A program made the translations under genes and the position numbers. DNA of 11,692 bases from assembly GCA_030039825.1 (NCBI GenBank), contig JASHUV010000102.1:1-11692 (forward strand), given 5' to 3'. Shown in pieces: positions 1-7,143 of this stretch. The notes beneath the pieces were generated by a model, which saw only the letters and a program-made list of their open reading frames with translations, ran no database searches and was not told the DNA's origin. The stretch's first letter is position 1; each line of letters begins with the position of its first letter. The stretch comes from Thermoplasmata archaeon (GTDB lineage: Archaea; Thermoplasmatota; Thermoplasmata; Lutacidiplasmatales; UBA184).

Positions 1-3000
1 GGCCAGGTTCGGGTTCGTGTAGTAGGCGATCAGGATCGACGCGCTCTCGATCGTTCCGGACCCCCCGGAGACCGCGAAGTACCAGTCCGTGTCCGGCTCG
101 AACTCGGCCAGGGAGAGCCCCGAGACGTTGCTCATCGCGCCGGTCACGGGCGAGTTCGAGATCAGGGTCATGTTCCCGACGACGGCCGTCGCGCTCCCGA
201 GGGAGTAGGTCTGCGGGGAGAAGGGGTCGGCCTCGTTGATGAGGCTCAACGAGAGGGAGGTCGGATCGGCGCTGACGATCTCGTAGTACAGGGACACCGA
301 GACGACCGACTGCGGGTCGTCCGGGTGCTCGACGTTCGGGATCTCCACGCTGCCCGACCCCGAGAACTGGTCGGTCGTCGTGGAGGTGAACGAGTCGACG
401 AAATGGTGGTCCCCGTTCAGGATCCCGTCGCCCGCGACGTTCGGGTCGAGCGGGTTCGTCACGAAGCCCGTGACCGTCCCGAAGATCTGCTGGAACTCGG
501 TGAGCCCCCCCGAGTCGGAGTTCGGTTGGTTGCCTCCGAGCAGGAAGTACTGGACGAAGCTCGTGAGCCCCGTCCCGCTCGACGGGTCGTTCAGCGGGGC
601 CCCGAGCACGCCCGCGGCGTAAGTGTCGGGGAGCCCGTTCCCGTCCCAGTTCGACACGACGATGAGCGTCACGTTCGCGCTCGCCGAGCTCCCGGCGGAG
701 GAGGAGACCGTGACCGCCACGTACGGGCTGCCCGAGCCGGTGAAGACGTGCCCGGCCGAGTCGGAGAGCGAGGTCGTCGATTCCCGGACCGTCTGGCCCG
801 AGCCGTCCCCGAAGGCGAAGGTGAAGGTGAACGTGACCCCGCCGGCGGCGTCCGACGCCGAGCCGAGGACGGTCGCCGTGAGGTCGGTCGTGTGGTTCTC
901 GCCGTAGACCGTGAACCCTCCGTACGGGAAGGCGAGCTGGATCGGCTGGTCGATGACGTCGACGGTGCCGGTGATCGTGTCGACGCTCGTTCCGCCGGGG
1001 GCGGAGAGCGTCTCGGTGACCGTGTAGGTCCCGGGCGACTCGAACGAGTGACCGGCGCTCAGGCCGGTCGAGAGCGGGCTCCCGTCCCCCCAGTTCCAGC
1101 TCCCCGTCAAAAGGGCCGAGTCGGTCGGGGAGGCCGAGATGCCGGTCGGGGCGAAGACCGAGAACTGGTCGACCGTGACCGTCCGCGGCGGGAGCGATGC
1201 CGAGATCGGCAGGTCCGTGACGGTGAGGGGCTGGGTCAGCGAGACCGACTTGCCCTCCTGGTCGGTGACCGTCAGCGTGACCGAGTAGGTCCCCTCGCGC
1301 GTGAAGACGTGGGCGGCCGACGGCCCCGACGCGCGCAGCGCGTCGGAGGGGATCCCGTCCCCGAACGTCCAGTTGTACGTGAGGCCGGTCCCGGCGGGCC
1401 CGCCGGGGTACTCGAGGCTCGACGCCCCGTTGACGGAGAGCGCCGTCCATTCCGGTACGCTCGAGGGGATCGTGAAGACCGGCACCGGTCCCGGGTCGCT
1501 CACGGTGAAGAACGTCCAGTTCTCCGAGGTGAACCCGAGGGCCCCGTCGGAGACCGAGGCGACGAGGGCGTAGGTCGTCGCCGAGTACTGGTAGGCATGG
1601 GTGATGCTGACCGTGCCCGCCGTGGGGGCGAGGCTCCCCGTCGAGCCCCCGTCGCCGAACGCCCACATCACGAGGAAGTTCTTGCCGCCGAAGTCCTGCG
1701 AGGCGACCGAGGCGGAGAGCGTCTGGAGCGGCTCCTGGACCTCGGAGGAGGGGCTCGTGATCGTGACGGTCGGGGCGACGTCCGTCACGCTCGCCGAGTA
1801 CGATTCGAGGACCGGGATGACCGCGAGATGGCTGAGGCCCGTCGGATCGACGGTCTCGACCTCGAAGCCGTAGGCGCCGTACGGGAGCCACCGGTGGGAG
1901 AGGGTCAGCAACTGCTCCGTGGGCTCGGCGATCGAGGGGGCCGGCGTGGAGACGGTCGTGCTCGTCCCGTCGCCGAAGATGAAGTAGGTCGTGAGGCTCG
2001 TCCTCTCGGGCGAGAAGACCTGGGCGTGAAGGAAGACGAGGCGCCCGACGGAGGCCGCCGAGGCGCTCGCGCTCACGGTCGATCCCGTTCCGGCGAGCGT
2101 CCCGGTGTCGACGACCGGTTGGCAGACGGAGGTCGGCGCGCAGGAGGGGCTCGCGTCCCCCCAGAAGGTGAACGTGACGGTGATCGGGTTCGACCCGGTC
2201 GGGGCGGGGCCGGTCGACGCGTAGCCGACGGAGACGAGGTCCTGGTCGGCGAGCTCCAAGGAGACCCCGCTCAGCGTGAAGGAGTCCGGGTTCGCGTTCG
2301 AGGAGCGGGTCACGGACCCCGACGCGACCGAGTGGCCGTCCTCGAGGACGCTCGCGACGATCGTGTTGCCGGCGGTCCCGCTCACGGAGACGGTGATGTT
2401 GGCCACGGTGAACATCGCCGTGATGCCGACGTTCGGGGAGGTCGGGGTCACGACGACGCTCGTGGCGGCGCCGGACGTGAGCCCCTCGGGATCGCTGACC
2501 GTGAGCCCGACCGGGTCGGTACCCGGTGAGAAGTACCCCGCCCGGCCGACGAGTCCGTAGGAGGTCGGCATGTCCGTGGTCGCCGTCGTGCCGGCCGACC
2601 AGGTGTAGTTCAGGAGCGGGAGCTGGGTCGGAAGGTCCGTCGAGGCCGCCCCGGCGAACGTCGCGATGTTCCCCGCGCGCGTAGTGCTCGGGATCGTCGA
2701 GGAGATCCCGGCCCGAGGGGGCGGATTCGTGATCGTGACGAGGGCCGACGTGCTCGCCTCGACCCCCGACGGGTCGATCGCGGTGAGCGTCACGGTGTAA
2801 ACGCCGGTCTGGGTGTAGTTGTGGCTCGTGGTGATCCCGGCGCCGAGGACCCCGTCCCCGAAGTTCCACCAGTAGCGCAGGTGGGGCAGGTTCGAGGCGA
2901 CGTCGGTCGTCGCCGCGGCCGAGAAGGCGACCGTCGTGTCCTCCGGGAAGCTCCCGGGGGGGCTCCCGGCCGTCTCGAAGGTGATGACCGGGTGCGGGGA

Positions 3001-3846
3001 GGGGTCCGTGACCTCCACGTCCGTGAGGAAGGCGCGGCCGACCGCCCCCGTGCGGTTGTCGTAGGAGGTGACCGAGACGACGTAGTTCCCGGCGAAGTCG
3101 TAGGCGTGCGAGACGACGCCGCCCCAGGTCGAATTGTTGTCACCGAAGTTCCACAGGTAGGCGAAGGTGTCCGACTCGTAGGCCGTCGGGCTCGTCGTGC
3201 TCGTGGCGCTGAACGTGATCGGGCTGTCCACGGGGGCGGTCGAGGGGGTCGCGAGCGGGTGCGGGGTGACGGTCGGTGGGGCGACGGTGATGAGGTCGGT
3301 GGCGATGACGTAGTCGCCGGCGGCGTCGTAGACGGTCATCGACGTGTCGTACGAACCGGGCGCGTCGTAGACGTGGGTGAACGTCACCGTGGTCGAGAAC
3401 GGACAGACCGAATCGACGTAGGCGGAGCACCCCATCGGGGCCGGGACGTCCTGGGAGAGGTAGTCGAGGCCTCCGGAGGCGTTCGACTGCCCCGGGAACC
3501 AGAAGACGAGGTAGCCCGAATAGGAGCCCACGACCGACGTCACGGGGATCCCGCCCGAGATCGTGGCGGTGATCGAGGCCGAGGACCCAATCGTGACCGA
3601 GAGGGGGGCGAGCCCCGACACCGATGGGATCACGCTCGGCGTCGCGTGAGCGTCGCCGACGGCCTGGTACGCCGCGACGAGCATCACGATGGCGAGGACA
3701 ACGACGATCCCCGCGCGGAGCGCGAGGTGCGCCGGCCTCCGGCGGACCGTCGCGGGCGCGGCGGCCTCCGCGGCCGGCCCCGCCGGGAGCGGGGCGTTCA
3801 CGTCGTTCGTCGTGCGGGTCGATCCGGACAGCTCGCGCTCGGTCAT
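1..3846 (-). CDS. Giant PKD-repeat surface protein with calcium-loop motifs (C-terminus cut by window edge)
   Basis: The frame is open from ATG 3846 to the left edge: 1282 residues, no stop, so the protein is longer. Residues 1-44 are a polar tail with an RRR cluster; 46-63 are one hydrophobic segment followed by A-H-A at 66-68, so it is either a long signal peptide or a type II anchor. PKD-type FGDG-like motifs end at about residues 236, 332, 627, 733, 831, 922 and 1015 (for example YLWNFGD, YWWNFGDG, YNWTFGDG, SWNWGDGS). Two acidic loops like thrombospondin type 3 calcium sites follow: NWDGNGLPDTY at 1067-1077 and NPLDPNVAGDGILNGD at 1131-1146. From about 1155 to the edge is a beta-rich stretch resembling a P-domain. 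About 12 N-glycosylation sequons are present. The likely role is a cell-surface or adhesion protein; its ligand is unknown. No in-frame start lies just upstream, and neither a TATA box at -27 nor a Shine-Dalgarno sequence is visible. Export is confident; function is not. Confidence 0.88.
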   Translation of the reverse strand, partial: MTERELSGSTRTTNDVNAPLPAGPAAEAAAPATVRRRPAHLALRAGIVVVLAIVMLVAAYQAVGDAHATPSVIPSVSGLAPLSVTIGSSASITATISGGIPVTSVVGSYSGYLVFWFPGQSNASGGLDYLSQDVPAPMGCSAYVDSVCPFSTTVTFTHVYDAPGSYDTSMTVYDAAGDYVIATDLITVAPPTVTPHPLATPSTAPVDSPITFSATSTTSPTAYESDTFAYLWNFGDNNSTWGGVVSHAYDFAGNYVVSVTSYDNRTGAVGRAFLTDVEVTDPSPHPVITFETAGSPPGSFPEDTTVAFSAAATTDVASNLPHLRYWWNFGDGVLGAGITTSHNYTQTGVYTVTLTAIDPSGVEASTSALVTITNPPPRAGISSTIPSTTRAGNIATFAGAASTDLPTQLPLLNYTWSAGTTATTDMPTSYGLVGRAGYFSPGTDPVGLTVSDPEGLTSGAATSVVVTPTSPNVGITAMFTVANITVSVSGTAGNTIVASVLEDGHSVASGSVTRSSNANPDSFTLSGVSLELADQDLVSVGYASTGPAPTGSNPITVTFTFWGDASPSCAPTSVCQPVVDTGTLAGTGSTVSASASAASVGRLVFLHAQVFSPERTSLTTYFIFGDGTSTTVSTPAPSIAEPTEQLLTLSHRWLPYGAYGFEVETVDPTGLSHLAVIPVLESYSASVTDVAPTVTITSPSSEVQEPLQTLSASVASQDFGGKNFLVMWAFGDGGSTGSLAPTAGTVSITHAYQYSATTYALVASVSDGALGFTSENWTFFTVSDPGPVPVFTIPSSVPEWTALSVNGASSLEYPGGPAGTGLTYNWTFGDGIPSDALRASGPSAAHVFTREGTYSVTLTVTDQEGKSVSLTQPLTVTDLPISASLPPRTVTVDQFSVFAPTGISASPTDSALLTGSWNWGDGSPLSTGLSAGHSFESPGTYTVTETLSAPGGTSVDTITGTVDVIDQPIQLAFPYGGFTVYGENHTTDLTATVLGSASDAAGGVTFTFTFAFGDGSGQTVRESTTSLSDSAGHVFTGSGSPYVAVTVSSSAGSSASANVTLIVVSNWDGNGLPDTYAAGVLGAPLNDPSSGTGLTSFVQYFLLGGNQPNSDSGGLTEFQQIFGTVTGFVTNPLDPNVAGDGILNGDHHFVDSFTSTTTDQFSGSGSVEIPNVEHPDDPQSVVSVSLYYEIVSADPTSLSLSLINEADPFSPQTYSLGSATAVVGNMTLISNSPVTGAMSNVSGLSLAEFEPDTDWYFAVSGGSGTIESASILIAYYTNPNLA

Positions 3847-4038
3847 ATCAGGGGCTCGGCCCGGGGCGCCCTCGGCGGGGCGTGGCGGGCGGGGCGCGGG
3901 GCGGGGCGTCCGCGCGCGCGACCCGATGGGCCGGTGCCGTCGAACTGGTCACGGTGGTCAGGACCCTGCCCGGTGCCCGAGCGGGGCCCCCCACACGCGT
4001 CGGCCTTATGGTCCTTTGCCGAGGCTCGTGCGCCCGGG
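3847..4038. other. 192-base gap with G-run cluster upstream of the PKD gene
   Basis: This gap separates the regulator's stop from the PKD gene's ATG. On the plus strand, 3877-3906 carries five runs of three or four G separated by 1-6 bases, which fits a G-quadruplex pattern. For the minus-strand gene it is on the template strand, so the leader RNA would be C-rich. A weak TATA-like CATAAGG occurs on the minus strand around 4004-4010. If used, it would give a leader of about 130 bases. No small coding frame here is convincing. Confidence 0.4.
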
Positions 4039-4422
4039 TCAGCGGAGCCACGGCGGCGGGCCCGTGTAGCGGTAGTGCCCGTCGAGCTCGCGGGCGTAGA
4101 GCTCGCGGTAGAGTCCGTAGTACCGTCGGAGATGCTCGACCCCCTCGACCGTGATGCGCAGGTCGTAGCCCCGCTCGTCCCGCGCGACCGTGGCCCACCC
4201 CTCATCGACGAGGTGGGCGAGGACCTTCTCGGTCATGTGCGAGTTCGAGCGGATGGCGTGGAGGATCTCCTCCTTGGAGATCCGGTGGGCGGGGGCGACG
4301 ATGCGCTCGGGCGCCCGCTCGAGGAGGTCCTTCTGCTCGAGGTCGAGGTCGAGCGCGTGGAAGAGACGGGCGAGCGCGATGAACGCGTAGACACGGACGC
4401 CCCGGTACGGCCGCGCGCTCAC
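4039..4422 (-). CDS. Small winged-helix DNA-binding protein
   Basis: This is a 127-residue cytoplasmic protein. The central part (about residues 46-100) has winged helix-turn-helix character: ISKEEILHAIRSNSHMTEKV gives two helices, LAHLVDEGWATVARDERG gives a recognition-helix-like segment running into a beta wing, and YDLRITVEGVEHLRRYYGL closes it. The first 45 residues are helical and the tail ends with GPPPWLR. The start is GTG at 4422, supported by a GAGGT Shine-Dalgarno-like motif (4427-4431 on the plus strand) four bases ahead of it. The gene lies 43 bases behind the membrane-protein gene on the same strand, with no TATA box between them, so co-transcription is likely. Archaeal proteins of this size and fold are usually transcription regulators; its targets are unknown, and the neighbouring surface-protein genes are only plausible candidates. 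A shorter start is possible but would lose the Shine-Dalgarno fit. Confidence 0.82.
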   Translation of the reverse strand: MSARPYRGVRVYAFIALARLFHALDLDLEQKDLLERAPERIVAPAHRISKEEILHAIRSNSHMTEKVLAHLVDEGWATVARDERGYDLRITVEGVEHLRRYYGLYRELYARELDGHYRYTGPPPWLR

Positions 4423-4426
4423 CCCG

Positions 4427-4431
4427 ACCTC
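4427..4431 (-). promoter_or_regulatory. Shine-Dalgarno-like site for the winged-helix gene
   Basis: On the minus strand the sequence GAGGT-CGGG-GTG places a GAGGT motif four bases before the GTG start. It is complementary to the usual archaeal 16S rRNA 3' end. It decides the GTG start and fits a downstream operon gene whose first gene appears leaderless. Confidence 0.5.
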
Positions 4432-4465
4432 GCCCGGCCCCGCGGCGTGCCTCCTCCCGAGGCTC

Positions 4466-5269
4466 CTAGGGAACGCCGATCACATGGGGAACGAGGTCGT
4501 AGGTGCCGTCGTCGAGCTCGGTGATCACCTCGATCGGCACGGCGGGTCCGCCCGGGACCTCGACCGGGTGCCGGACCGCGCGCTCGTAGACCGCGTCGTC
4601 CATCGGTCCGGACCTTAGCCTCAGGAGGATCGCCCGGCGGAGCCGACCGCCGAGCTTGCGCGCGACCCCGACCGCGGTCCGCCCGAACCGGTCGAGGTCC
4701 TCCGGGGTCGGGGCCTCCGGCCCGACCTGGGCGAGGATGACGAAGCCCGGGTCGCCGAGGCCGAGCCATCGGCGGGCCCGGCCCGCCGGGGCGACGATCG
4801 AGAGGGCGAACTCGACCTCGTCGTCGTCGGCGGTGCGGCGCGTCCGGATCCGGAGCGCCTCGGGATGGGCGGCGAGAAGCTCGGCGACGCGCGGGTTCGA
4901 GCGGGCGAGGTGCCGGGCGAGCCGGCGCATCGGGGTCGGACCCTTCGGGATCCGCGGGCTCGGCTCCGCGAACTGGAGGAGGCGAAGGCGCCGGTGCCGC
5001 TCCGCGAACCCGGCGTAGAACCTCTCGCTCTCGGACAGGAGCGTCAGCGCGACGCCGCCGAGGGCGACCCCCGCGAGGGCGAGGACCACGAGGAGGAGGC
5101 TCCCCCGGAGGGCCTCGAACAGGAGGTAGACGAGGATGGCGAGGAAGACCGCGATCACCGCGGCCGTGGCGAGCAGGAGCCGGCGGATCTTCGGGCCGGC
5201 CTCCGCGACCCGGTCGGTGAGGTCGAAGAGGCCCGTGATCGGGTCCTCGCTCGCCGCCGGACCGGCCAC
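4466..5269 (-). CDS. Two-TM membrane protein with large soluble C-terminal domain, unknown function
   Basis: This is a 267-residue protein of no family I recognise. Residues 1-30 are a short, mixed-charge N-terminus. Two adjacent hydrophobic segments follow, at about 31-51 and 57-78, split by a short EALRG loop, giving a hairpin in the membrane. A basic stretch comes next (RHRRLRLLQF, then MRRLARHLAR at 114-123), so by the positive-inside rule the remaining 190 residues probably face the cytoplasm. The end alternates predicted strands and helices, with FVILAQV at 176-182, a long helix at about 189-208, AILLRLR at 213-219 and PIEVITEL at 245-252. GTG 5269 is chosen as the start because it lies 26-27 bases from the centre of a TATA-like box, as expected for a leaderless transcript. 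It ends in TAG 43 bases before the regulator gene. A membrane sensor or partner for that regulator is possible, but only from context. Confidence 0.85.
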   Translation of the reverse strand: MAGPAASEDPITGLFDLTDRVAEAGPKIRRLLLATAAVIAVFLAILVYLLFEALRGSLLLVVLALAGVALGGVALTLLSESERFYAGFAERHRRLRLLQFAEPSPRIPKGPTPMRRLARHLARSNPRVAELLAAHPEALRIRTRRTADDDEVEFALSIVAPAGRARRWLGLGDPGFVILAQVGPEAPTPEDLDRFGRTAVGVARKLGGRLRRAILLRLRSGPMDDAVYERAVRHPVEVPGGPAVPIEVITELDDGTYDLVPHVIGVP

Positions 5270-5291
5270 CGTCGGCGGTCGATGTCCGGGC

Positions 5292-5299
5292 TAATAAAT
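5292..5299. promoter_or_regulatory. AT-rich TATA-like box in the divergent promoter
   Basis: TAATAAAT is the only pure-AT octamer in a GC-rich intergenic region. Read on the minus strand it is ATTTATTA, centred 26-27 bases before the GTG of the membrane-protein gene, which is the classic archaeal TATA-to-start spacing for a leaderless mRNA. A GGAGGG stretch just upstream on that strand could act as a BRE. On the plus strand the same box would place a start site near 5322 and might serve the surface-protein gene as well. Confidence 0.6.
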
Positions 5300-5380
5300 C
5301 CCTCCGAAACAATCGGCCGGCCCTCTGTTGCCTCCCTCCGCATACCCCCGGACCGCCTCGGGGGCCCCTGGTGGTGGGAC

Positions 5381-5394
5381 GTTGAACCTTCAAC
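5381..5394. promoter_or_regulatory. Perfect inverted repeat, possible operator
   Basis: GTTGAA-CC-TTCAAC is a perfect six-base inverted repeat with a two-base centre, markedly AT-richer than its surroundings. It lies eight bases before the preferred GTG start (5403) of the surface-protein gene and downstream of the only TATA-like box. The symmetry would suit a dimeric DNA-binding protein such as a winged-helix regulator. That it is an operator is inference. Confidence 0.35.
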
Positions 5395-5402
5395 CCCCGT
5401 CC

Positions 5403-7031
5403 GTGCGCCGCCCGATCGCCGAACGAACCCCGGTCCTTGCCCGCGGGACCCTCCTCCTCGCCGTGCTGGCGGCGCTCCTGCTCGCGGCCGTGCCGCTCGC
5501 GAGCGCGTCGCCGGTGGCCGTGGCCGCGGGCACGCCGTCGACGGCGTCGACGGGGGTGTGGGCGTGGGGCGCCTACGAGAACGTGAGCGGCCTCGACCAG
5601 TTCTACGGGTCGTACGCGAACGCGCTCGGCCTGACGAGCGCGAACCTCAGCCAAGGGATCGACGACGTCGCTGAGGTCGTCGGCAGCCAGGCGGTGTACG
5701 AGTCGTTCAGCGTCGTCAACGCGACGGCCCCGAACGCCACGACCCGCTCGATCGAGATCGCGTCGGTCTGGGAGTACAACGTGACCGCGCTCGCGGTCGT
5801 GACCGGCAGCCTCCCGAAGGTCGGGACCTACGCGAGCGGCGCGACCGCCCCGCTCGTCAACGTCACCGCCGAGTTCTACGAGCACATCGTCGAGGTCTCG
5901 GTCTACATCGCCTACGCGAACTACACGTGGGCGAACGGCAGCCTCGCGCTCCTCAACGAGAACTTCGAGGTCGCCGCGCTCGTCAACGAGACGGTCATCT
6001 ACTACCACTGGCCCGGCTACACGAACAACGCGAACGGTACGACGACCGTCATCTCCACGACCTACGGGTACCGCTACCTGAGCTACGTCGCGGAGGCGTT
6101 CTCCGCGACGTTCTCCCCGGCCGTCACGATGGTGAAGGCCCCGGTGAGCGTCGGCGAGAACTGGACGGCCAACACGACGGCGACGAGCCAGGGGTGGGAG
6201 GTCTACTCCGACGCCGAGGCCTATTCGATCGGCTCGTCGAACACGAGCTCCTTCAACAACGGCGGGAGCTCGTTCAACACGACCTCCTCGCTCTCCTTCA
6301 CCTTCGACGTGGCGGGCTCGGAGGAGATCGTCTTCCCGAACGGAACGACCGCGACCGGCTACATCCTCGACACGACCGAGGGCACGAGCGGCTCGACGAC
6401 CTACGTGGTCTGGGACGGGCTCGCGATCGTCCCGGCCGCCGAGGCGCCGGTCGTCCCGACCGCGGCGCCGCCGGCGCTCGCGCGCGTGATGCCCGACACG
6501 ACCTCCGCGGTGCCGACCACCCAGGCCGTCGTCGCCGGGAGCGGCTTCCCGGTCGCGACGAACTCGGCCGTCTCGGAGAGCGCGGGGATGAGCACCGCGC
6601 CGCTGCCGTCGGCGTCCACCTGGTCGAAGATCGACGCGGTCGGACGGCCCGCCGCGCCGTCGAGCGACGAGGCCCCGTCGGTCACGGGTCCGCCGACCCT
6701 CTCCGGTTCCTCGGGCAGCTCGGCCACGGGCGGCTCCGGGACGAGCTCGGGCGGCACGGGATCCTCCGGCGGGAGCGCGGGAAGCGGGAGCTCGACGGGC
6801 GGCAGCGGCACCTCCGGCGGTTCGGGCAGCTCGAGCCCGGGCGGCGGGGGCTCCACGACGCCCGGTGGCGGCTCGAACTCGACCGGACCGGTGAGCCTTC
6901 CGAAGTCGGTCACCCCGACCGGCTCGCGCGGGCCCTCGACGGTGAGCCCCTGGCTGATCGCGGTCGCGCTCGCGGCGCTCGCCGTCGGCTTCCTCGGCGT
7001 GGAGGCCTCCCGGCGGCGTCGCCTCCCGTGA
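5403..7031 (+). CDS. Sequon-rich secreted protein with Ser/Gly linker and C-terminal membrane anchor
   Basis: This is a 542-residue protein from GTG 5403; the frame also allows TTG 5328 (567 residues). GTG is preferred because it gives a textbook signal peptide: basic MRRPIAERTPVLAR, a Leu/Ala core, and A-S-A at 33-35. TTG would lie only about six bases after a start site predicted from the TATA box, so it is not excluded. The mature part to about residue 350 is rich in Asn, Tyr, Thr and Val, with some 16 N-x-S/T sequons counting one in the linker, and looks like an all-beta ectodomain. I recognise no family. Then come a Pro/Ala/Val stretch, a Ser/Gly/Thr linker of about 60 residues, one hydrophobic segment (SPWLIAVALAALAVGFLGV) and a terminal RRRRLP. 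The architecture is that of a surface protein held by a C-terminal membrane anchor on a glycosylated stalk. No PGF motif for an archaeosortase is present. It is transcribed divergently from the membrane-protein/regulator pair. Confidence 0.85.
   Translation: MRRPIAERTPVLARGTLLLAVLAALLLAAVPLASASPVAVAAGTPSTASTGVWAWGAYENVSGLDQFYGSYANALGLTSANLSQGIDDVAEVVGSQAVYESFSVVNATAPNATTRSIEIASVWEYNVTALAVVTGSLPKVGTYASGATAPLVNVTAEFYEHIVEVSVYIAYANYTWANGSLALLNENFEVAALVNETVIYYHWPGYTNNANGTTTVISTTYGYRYLSYVAEAFSATFSPAVTMVKAPVSVGENWTANTTATSQGWEVYSDAEAYSIGSSNTSSFNNGGSSFNTTSSLSFTFDVAGSEEIVFPNGTTATGYILDTTEGTSGSTTYVVWDGLAIVPAAEAPVVPTAAPPALARVMPDTTSAVPTTQAVVAGSGFPVATNSAVSESAGMSTAPLPSASTWSKIDAVGRPAAPSSDEAPSVTGPPTLSGSSGSSATGGSGTSSGGTGSSGGSAGSGSSTGGSGTSGGSGSSSPGGGGSTTPGGGSNSTGPVSLPKSVTPTGSRGPSTVSPWLIAVALAALAVGFLGVEASRRRRLP
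6703..6894 (+). repeat. Low-complexity Ser/Gly/Thr linker coding repeat
   Basis: Short imperfect GGS, SGT and SGG units encode a flexible stalk of about 60 residues just before the membrane anchor. Repeated Gly and Ser codons make the DNA prone to length change by slippage. Such stalks commonly separate an archaeal surface domain from the membrane. Confidence 0.7.
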
Positions 7032-7060
7032 GCCGCCCCGGCGTCCCGAGCCAACCCCTT

Positions 7061-7084
7061 CCCCGGGGGCCTCGGCCCCCGGGG
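7061..7084 (+). terminator. Strong GC hairpin after the surface-protein gene
   Basis: CCCCGGGGGC-CTCG-GCCCCCGGGG is a perfect ten-base stem with a four-base loop, starting 30 bases after the TGA at 7029-7031. No T-run follows, so it is not a bacterial-type terminator. It may define or protect a 3' end. A hairpin at a nearly equal distance follows the PPK2 gene. Confidence 0.4.
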
Positions 7085-7102
7085 CGTCCTCGCCCCCGGT
7101 AG

Positions 7103-7109
7103 GTTAATC
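7103..7109 (+). promoter_or_regulatory. TATA-like box for the nucleotidylyltransferase gene
   Basis: GTTAATC is an AT-rich island in a GC-rich gap. It is centred about 38 bases before ATG 7144, predicting a start site near 7132 and a leader of about 12 bases. No Shine-Dalgarno motif is seen before the ATG. The spacing is longer than for the other two boxes, so support is weaker. Confidence 0.35.
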
Positions 7110-7143
7110 CGTCCCGGGGCTCCCGAGAGCGCCGGACCCCCGG

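Noticed and set aside
325..2529. 734-codon open frame on the plus strand
   Set aside because: It is antisense to the PKD gene, and its product is Arg/Gly/Asp-rich with no domain or hydrophobic pattern, as expected for the mirror of GC-rich codons.
2821..4524. 567-codon plus-strand frame crossing three minus-strand genes
   Set aside because: It spans two intergenic gaps and opposes three better-supported genes; its composition is Arg/Gly/Val shadow.
5268..5279. ACCG-TCGG-CGGT inverted repeat at the membrane-protein start
   Set aside because: Four-base arms are expected by chance in this GC-rich sequence.
5155..5343. Small minus-strand frame over the divergent promoter
   Set aside because: It overlaps the membrane-protein start and TATA box and encodes an Arg/Ser-rich stretch without structure.
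4419..6008. 529-codon minus-strand frame
   Set aside because: It runs through the divergent promoter and the head of the plus-strand surface gene; the later part is Pro/Arg-rich low complexity.
6950..7031. Archaeosortase PGF-CTERM signal at the end of the surface protein
   Set aside because: The linker, TM segment and basic tail are there, but no PGF or similar tripeptide precedes the TM segment.
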